In this document: piece after piece, positions 58,576 through 64,000 of the stretch
Position numbering within the stretch: the first letter of the stretch is position 1
Layout: every line of letters starts with the position of its first letter
Assembly (NCBI RefSeq): GCF_963676685.1
Contig: NC_092350.1
Coordinates: 3,771,486 to 3,835,485 of the forward strand
DNA length: 64,000 nt
Source of the DNA: Mytilus edulis
Taxonomy: Eukaryota > Mollusca > Bivalvia > Mytilida > Mytilidae
Reading direction: 5' to 3'
Position numbers and translations under genes: made by a program
The notes under the pieces: model-generated
The model's database searches: none
Seen by the model: the letters and a program-made list of their open reading frames with translations, nothing else
Told to the model about the DNA's origin: nothing

Positions 58576-61077
58576 ATGAGGGGTATAATTTATTCAGTAT
58601 TTTCTATTATCATTTACTGTAATGATTTTGTGCAGGCATCAGACTGTGATATCAAATATGATTTTAAGGAGAAGGAGGAAGTAAAAATAGCAGATTGTAA
58701 AAACAAAGGACTGACTTTTATACCTCAGGATTTACCGGGAGATATAGAAGTTTTAGATATGAGCTTTAATCGGTTGCAAATTATTGGGAACAATTCTTTC
58801 GTTAATTATAGAGATCTAAAAGAACTTTACCTGAGTCGCAACCAACTACGTTATTTATCTAGCAAATCATTTCAAGGATTACATAAACTTACAATACTTG
58901 ACATGTCTGGAAATATCCTTAATCTATCTAAAGTGTATTCAGCAGAACTATTTCACCCAATTAAAAACCTAACTAAGTTGGATATAAGAAGAAATATGCC
59001 TCAACCGATAGACTTTGTTGCGGATTATAATTATCCAGATCATGCATTCGGTATTATGACGGAGTTGTCTTTCTTAGCTATCAATATGATGCCTTTGCCA
59101 CACTTTGGAAGTGGATTCGGTCACATGACCACTCTTAAAGAATTACACTTTGAATCATGTTATTTAGTTCGCTTGTTGAATGAAACTTTTCAGAGATTTT
59201 CATCGTCTGTGGAACAGCTGACTCTCAGAAATTGTCGGTTACACTTTGTTGTCACAGAATATAACGCATTGCTGCCGTTTCCAAATCTCCATGTGATAGA
59301 TTTTTCTGGAACGTTTATGCATCTGAAGCATGCATTGCAGTTATTACACCCATACCGTAATGCCAATATATCGACAATAAACTTTGGTCATGTGAGTGAC
59401 GTTAGTATTGACAGCAAAGATCTCACGTATGTTCTGACAATTACACTTGACATAATGAAGAACCTGAAAACTATTTGTGTAGAAAATTTAGATTTATCAC
59501 AGAATGGTATAGTAGATTATGAGCCTGGATCTTTGTTCTCCTTTGATCATCCTGAATGTTTACAACATATTTCTTTTAAAGAAAACAGGTTTATGCTTGC
59601 AAGCGCGAAAAATCTAAATGAGATAAAACATTTCTTTTATAGAACTGTTAGATTAAAATCGTTCGACTATTCATATAATACTGTCAACTATTTTAAACAT
59701 AATTCAGTTTCTTCAAATTCAGATGTAAATTGTTCATTTCACAGTTGTGTGATATTACCAAAGTCACTTGAAAAAATAGATCTCAGTTACACTGTAGCAA
59801 ATACCTTCCCTGAAATAATTCTAATAGTACCTAAAAATAACAGTCTTACATATCTAGATGTATCGTATTCAAGATTAAATGTTGCAATAATCATTCTTCA
59901 AATTCGATTGGAAACATTTATAGCTGATGGTGTACACTATCTATTTGCATGGAATCAATTACAACGTTCTTCTTATAACACCATAAAAACAATTATATGG
60001 AAAAACGCCGAACTGGATAATGCATTTAGACTATTCGGTAATCGGTTTTTCAAAAGTACTAGATCTGTCGAGTCAATAGATATATCTGGAAATGGCATTT
60101 GGTATATCCCAGACGACCTATTTAAGCCAATGCCAAACTTGACAAATCTGTCTTTAAGTAAAAATTCACTTCAGTCTATTACGGTACAACTGAGTGATCA
60201 TGATAAAGTACAAACGCTAGACGTTAGGAAAAATCGATTAACAAGTATAAGTTCAGCTATCAGAGACTGGGCAGATAAGATGCAGGACCTACATGGAATG
60301 ACTTTACATCTCACTGATAATGCATTTGAGTGCAATTGTGACAATATAGACTTTATAAGGTGGATTCAAACTACAAAGGTTAATCTGGACAGCCGATCAT
60401 ATAAATGTAAATTATCCAACGGAACAGTTATCGATACACTTATTGCGTACAACTCTTTATATGACTTATTTGCGGACTGTAAGAATACTATGTGGTTAAC
60501 TTTTGCATCAACATTATTATCGACATTCATAACGATCTCAATGCTACTTGTAGCCTATAGCAAGAGATGGAAAATCATCTTCTCTATCTATGGAGTAATT
60601 CGCCGTGTTGTTGAGCGTAAAGTCAGGAAGTGCTACCAATATGACGTGTATATATCATATGAAGGAGATATTGTCATTTGGATTAAAAATGTATTAATAC
60701 CAAAACTTGAGACCGAGTGGGGACTGACGATGTGTATAAAAGATAGAGATTTTTTAAGTGGACCGAGCCAAGCGGATAATGAGGCAGAAAGCATTCAAAA
60801 CAGCAGGTCTATTATATTTCTCATCACGCCTGAATTCATATCGTCACCTGATTGTAAGTTTGAACTTGACCGGGCAAAATATGAGAGAATTACAAAAAAT
60901 CTGGAGCGTATTATTATCATTACAAAAGATGTAGCAATTACTGATATTCCTGTAGAGTTTTCGTACATTTGGAATTATGCATTTATTATACAATGGCCGA
61001 ACAATCTAGAGGACTTGAATGATACTTGGAGGAAACTAAGGATGTTTCTTACAGATGGCTTAATTACTGAAAAATAA
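58576..61077 (+). CDS. Toll-like receptor, single-exon, intact (833 aa)
   Basis: The protein has a signal peptide at residues 1-21 (MRGIIYSVFSIIIYCNDFVQA) and an LRRNT-like pair (SDCDIKY, KIADCKNKGL). LRRs run to about 575. The LRRCT cysteines are 586, 588, 611 and 635, the transmembrane helix is 639-661, and the TIR is 687-833. Box 1 is YDVYISYEG. Box 2 is CIKDRDFLSG (R724 to G729), with Ser728 at the usual Pro. ITPEFISSPDCKFELDRAKYE and IWNYAFIIQWP follow. The start is the only ATG that gives a signal peptide; the 96-bp minisatellite ends shortly upstream. Very close to the split gene at 38736 and to 11294-13798, so it is a recent duplicate. An AATAAA overlaps the stop codon and is too early to be the real signal. 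Confidence 0.97.
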   Translation: MRGIIYSVFSIIIYCNDFVQASDCDIKYDFKEKEEVKIADCKNKGLTFIPQDLPGDIEVLDMSFNRLQIIGNNSFVNYRDLKELYLSRNQLRYLSSKSFQGLHKLTILDMSGNILNLSKVYSAELFHPIKNLTKLDIRRNMPQPIDFVADYNYPDHAFGIMTELSFLAINMMPLPHFGSGFGHMTTLKELHFESCYLVRLLNETFQRFSSSVEQLTLRNCRLHFVVTEYNALLPFPNLHVIDFSGTFMHLKHALQLLHPYRNANISTINFGHVSDVSIDSKDLTYVLTITLDIMKNLKTICVENLDLSQNGIVDYEPGSLFSFDHPECLQHISFKENRFMLASAKNLNEIKHFFYRTVRLKSFDYSYNTVNYFKHNSVSSNSDVNCSFHSCVILPKSLEKIDLSYTVANTFPEIILIVPKNNSLTYLDVSYSRLNVAIIILQIRLETFIADGVHYLFAWNQLQRSSYNTIKTIIWKNAELDNAFRLFGNRFFKSTRSVESIDISGNGIWYIPDDLFKPMPNLTNLSLSKNSLQSITVQLSDHDKVQTLDVRKNRLTSISSAIRDWADKMQDLHGMTLHLTDNAFECNCDNIDFIRWIQTTKVNLDSRSYKCKLSNGTVIDTLIAYNSLYDLFADCKNTMWLTFASTLLSTFITISMLLVAYSKRWKIIFSIYGVIRRVVERKVRKCYQYDVYISYEGDIVIWIKNVLIPKLETEWGLTMCIKDRDFLSGPSQADNEAESIQNSRSIIFLITPEFISSPDCKFELDRAKYERITKNLERIIIITKDVAITDIPVEFSYIWNYAFIIQWPNNLEDLNDTWRKLRMFLTDGLITEK

Positions 61078-61239
61078 ACAAATTGATAGAAATTATTAAG
61101 ACATAGTTTACGTACATACCATTAAAGTTCACTGAAACACATAATGATGCTGAAGTTTTGCACTTGCTACTTTGATATTGTTTCAGAATTGTATTATCAT
61201 TCTTTGGAATTTAGTGATAAGTAATACCACTAACATATT

Positions 61240-61445
61240 GAACTCCGAGGAAAATTCAAAACTGAAAGTTCCTAATCAAACGGCAAAATTAAAAGCTCAA
61301 ACACATCAAACGAATGGATAACAACTGTACATTTCTGACTTGGTACAGGCATCTTCAATGGTAGATTGAACTGGGTTTTATAGCTAGCGAAGCCTTTAAC
61401 TTGTTTGACAGTCGCATCAAATTCCATTATATTGACAACAATGCG
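61240..61445 (-). repeat. dispersed repeat family B, reverse copy
   Basis: ATTGAACTCCGAGGAAAATT, TCAAACGAATGGATAACAAC and CATTTCTGACTTGGTACAGG match the other reverse copies. Confidence 0.85.
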
Positions 61446-61524
61446 TGATGTATCACCAAAGTTTGGTCTGTATCAATTTTTTGTAATAATACTCTAGTAT
61501 CAGCCCAAATCCTTTCCTAAATCA

Positions 61525-61832
61525 TATCATGTAATGTTGTCATTGTAATGTTATGATTAACATTGCAAGTAAATCGGGAGGTTTGGTATGCCACAAAGCC
61601 AGGTTCAACCCATCATTTATTTTCTTAAAATGCCCTGTACCAAGTCAGGAAAATGGCCATTGTTATATTATAGTTCGTTTCTGTCTTTGTTACATTTTAT
61701 TGTTGTGTTTCTGTTGTGTTGTAGTTCTCTTATATTTGATACGTTTCCCTCAGTTTTAGTTTGTTAACCGAATTTGTGTTTTCTCTATCGATTTTTGAAT
61801 TTGGAACAGCGGTATACTACTGTTGCCTTTAA
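61525..61832 (+). repeat. dispersed repeat family C
   Basis: CCTGTACCAAGTCAGGAAAA, TTTCCCTCAGTTTTAGTTTG and GAACAGCGGTATACTACTGT match 20437-20785. The 68-residue frame at 61553 lies in it. Confidence 0.85.
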
Positions 61833-62029
61833 ATAAAATAAATATATTTCATATATGTATACATAAACATGATAAAGTTTCATTTTTTTTAATATAAATA
61901 ATTCATCTCAAGCAATTTTTGTTGTTGATTGAATAACCCATGCAAAATAACAATTTATATATTATTAAAGTTCAGGGAAACTCATCCAATCTAAAGAATA
62001 TAATTAAGTTATAATCCATGTATACATAA

Positions 62030-62290
62030 AAATCACCGATACTGCTTTCCATACTATATTGAGATTATATGATGATGGTTTAACCCGAATAATCCAGTCG
62101 TTATATTACGATCACTACGATCACTCCTCGAGAAAAGTAGTGGATAGAGAGCGCTGAAATAATTACGTTAATGATGCATATGGTTAAGCAGTGTAATAAA
62201 TATTACTGATACTGCTTTCCATACTGTCATACCACATCTTCTTTTTTTATATATTGAGATTATATGGTGATGGTTAAGCAGTGTAATAAC
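62030..62290 (+). repeat. direct duplication, one copy with a 25-bp insert
   Basis: GATACTGCTTTCCATACT followed by ATATTGAGATTATATG occurs at about 62038. It recurs at about 62208 with 25 extra bases (62226-62250). The insert, GTCATACCACATCTTCTTTT plus TTTAT, is the 3' end of repeat family D. Confidence 0.8.
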
Positions 62291-62904
62291 TATCAGGAAG
62301 TAGAAAAACAAATATTGTCACTCCGCACGTATAAATCATTATGTCACTGCGAACGTATAAATCATTGAACATGTGGGTTTTATCTTGCAGACAGTTTAGC
62401 CTAGGTGTTTAATCGGAACAATCATTTAATAACCTGTTTTGTAATGAGATTTATCTTAATGTCAGTGAATCAAACTTTATTAATTAAGACTTATAACAAA
62501 AAATTCTGAAAAATCAACTAGAACAGGGAATACAGAGGCAACAACTGTTACAATCACTTTGATTATGCATAATATGATAAAAATAATATTAAATGTAGAA
62601 ACTAAGATGGACGTAATAAAGTATATATCAAAATGAGGAAAATGCCATAAGTTTTAAAATCAGAAATATGTTTGCATCGATTTCATTGAAAGTCATTGCT
62701 CAGTATAATAAGTTCAGTAAACTCTGCTGAAATATCAAAATATATGACAATTATTCTGTATGGCTTAAAATTTTGTAAAATTATTTTTTAATCAAAGGTA
62801 ATATTTACCTCACATATTAATTGTCCGGATTTGGCTTTGATTGTTTGATCTTATTTGTTTTTGTCAGCTCTTCTACGTCCGTATTAACATTTAAGGTTTT
62901 CTAA
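62291..62904. other. unassigned intergenic DNA
   Basis: No gene recognised. Confidence 0.4.
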
Positions 62905-63820
62905 CAACAGTCACAGTAACGTATACAACACTTACACATCTTACTTGACCTGATTTAACAGCGGTAAATGTAAATAAACTCATCATAGATATTAGGATTA
63001 AATTTGTTATTACGCCAGACGCGCGTTTCGTCTACAAAAGACTCATCAGTGACGCTCGAATTTGAAAAAGTTAAAAAGGTCAAATAAAGTTTAAAAAAAG
63101 GTTGAAGAGCATTGAGGACCTAAAAGGATTTACCAAATACAGCTAAGGTAATCTATTCCTGAGGTAGTATTAGTATTTCAAAAATTCAAAAGTTTTGTAA
63201 ACAGTTAATTTATATAAATATGACCATATCAATGATAATTCATAACGTAAACAACACTGACACAGCTAACTTGATATTTGTAACCATATTCAACACTGAC
63301 ACATCTTACTGGACAGTTGTTACGGCGGTTCTGGTAACGCATACAACACTTTCACTGTTAACTTGACAGATGAAATGACACATCTTACATGGCAGTTGTA
63401 ACGGCAGTAATAGTATCGCATACAACACTTTCACAGCTAACTTGTCATTTGTAACGGCGGTTAAAATAACGCATACAACACTGACAATGTTTTATTTGAC
63501 ATTTGAAATAGCGATTGTTGTAGCACATACAACACTTACACTGCTTTACTTGACATTAAATAGTTATGCATACATCATTGACACATCTTACTTGACATCT
63601 GTAAGATCGGTTGCAGTAACGAATGCATTACTGACAACTAACTTGACATTTGAAACAGCGATTGCAGTAACGTATATAACACTGACACATCTTACATGAC
63701 AGTTGTAACGGCGGTAACAGTATCGCATTCAACACTTACACAGCTAACTTGTCATTTGTAACGGCGGTTACAGTAGCGCATTCAACATTAACACATCTTA
63801 CGTGACATTATTGTAATGAA
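62905..63820 (+). repeat. tandem array, period about 53 bp, interrupted
   Basis: Units like GTAACGGCGGTTACAGTA, then GCGCATTCAACACTTACACA and GCTAACTTGACATTT, run from about 63235 to 63815, with a separate degenerate unit at 62905-62965. A family F copy lies between. Frames across it are repeat products. Confidence 0.85.
63010..63180 (-). repeat. dispersed repeat family F, reverse copy
   Basis: TACGCCAGACGCGCGTTTCG, AAGACTCATCAGTGACGCTC and ATACAGCTAAGGTAATCTAT are the reverse of 6952-7135 and 15700-15912. Confidence 0.85.
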
Positions 63821-63924
63821 TGAGTTAAACGAACATAATTTTTATCAATTTAAAAACTAAGCATGCTAAATAATGCATGGAATTCAAACGTTGTTTTAAA
63901 AATGTATATTTTATAAATTAGGTA

Positions 63925-64000
63925 TAAAAGAGGGACGAAAGATACCAAAGGGACAGTCAAACTCATAAATCGAAAATAAACTGACAACGCCATGGCTAAA
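63925..64000 (-). repeat. retroelement tail, reverse copy, runs off the window
   Basis: AGAGGGACGAAAGATACCAA, AGGGACAGTCAAACTCATAA and CTGACAACGCCATGGCTAAA are the reverse of the tail at 28770-28858. Confidence 0.85.

Overview
The window looks like nuclear DNA of a marine bivalve, most likely a mussel of the genus Mytilus. This is inference. It rests on the AT-rich, repeat-dense, gene-poor layout, on single-exon Toll-like receptor (TLR) genes next to a C1q-domain gene, and on several dispersed repeats that I recognise from memory as typical mussel repeats. I could run no search.

Gene content is an innate-immune cluster. Three intact single-exon TLR genes are present: 11294-13798 (-), 22123-24618 (+) and 58576-61077 (+). 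Each encodes a signal peptide, an LRR ectodomain, one cysteine-containing LRRCT cap, a transmembrane helix and a cytoplasmic TIR domain. There are three TLR pseudogenes. One at 4217-5661 (-) is internally deleted. One at 7315-7860 (-) keeps only the N-terminal part. The third, at 38736-40226 joined to 53499-54514 (+), is split by a transposon. A secreted coiled-coil C1q-domain protein (35032-37137, two exons) lies between the TLRs, with a decayed coiled-coil relative at 31031-31480. TLRs and C1q proteins are both pattern-recognition molecules, so the region reads as a birth-and-death immune receptor neighbourhood.

The clearest event is a 13,269-bp DNA transposon at 40227-53495. It begins CACTA and ends TAGTG, has inverted terminal repeats that match at 323 of 325 bases over the outermost block, and is flanked by a 3-bp TAT target duplication. 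Removing the element and one TAT restores the TLR reading frame exactly and gives the same spacing as the intact paralogs. The element carries no long open frame. It holds nested repeats: a TTAA-flanked inverted-repeat element, LINE fragments and several mussel repeat families.

Layout: 1-9 kb holds unassigned DNA, two minisatellites and two minus-strand TLR pseudogenes. 9-11 kb holds a reverse-transcriptase remnant. 11-14 kb holds TLR 1 with a 63-bp triplication over its start codon. 14-22 kb is dispersed repeats, a LINE fragment and a MITE. 22-25 kb holds TLR 2. 25-31 kb is mostly unassigned, with a long palindrome near 29.4 kb. 31-37 kb holds the C1q remnant, LINE fragments and the C1q gene. 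38-54.5 kb is the transposon-split TLR. 54.5-58.5 kb is repeats, including a 96-bp minisatellite. 58.6-61 kb holds TLR 3. 61-64 kb is repeats and a roughly 53-bp tandem array.
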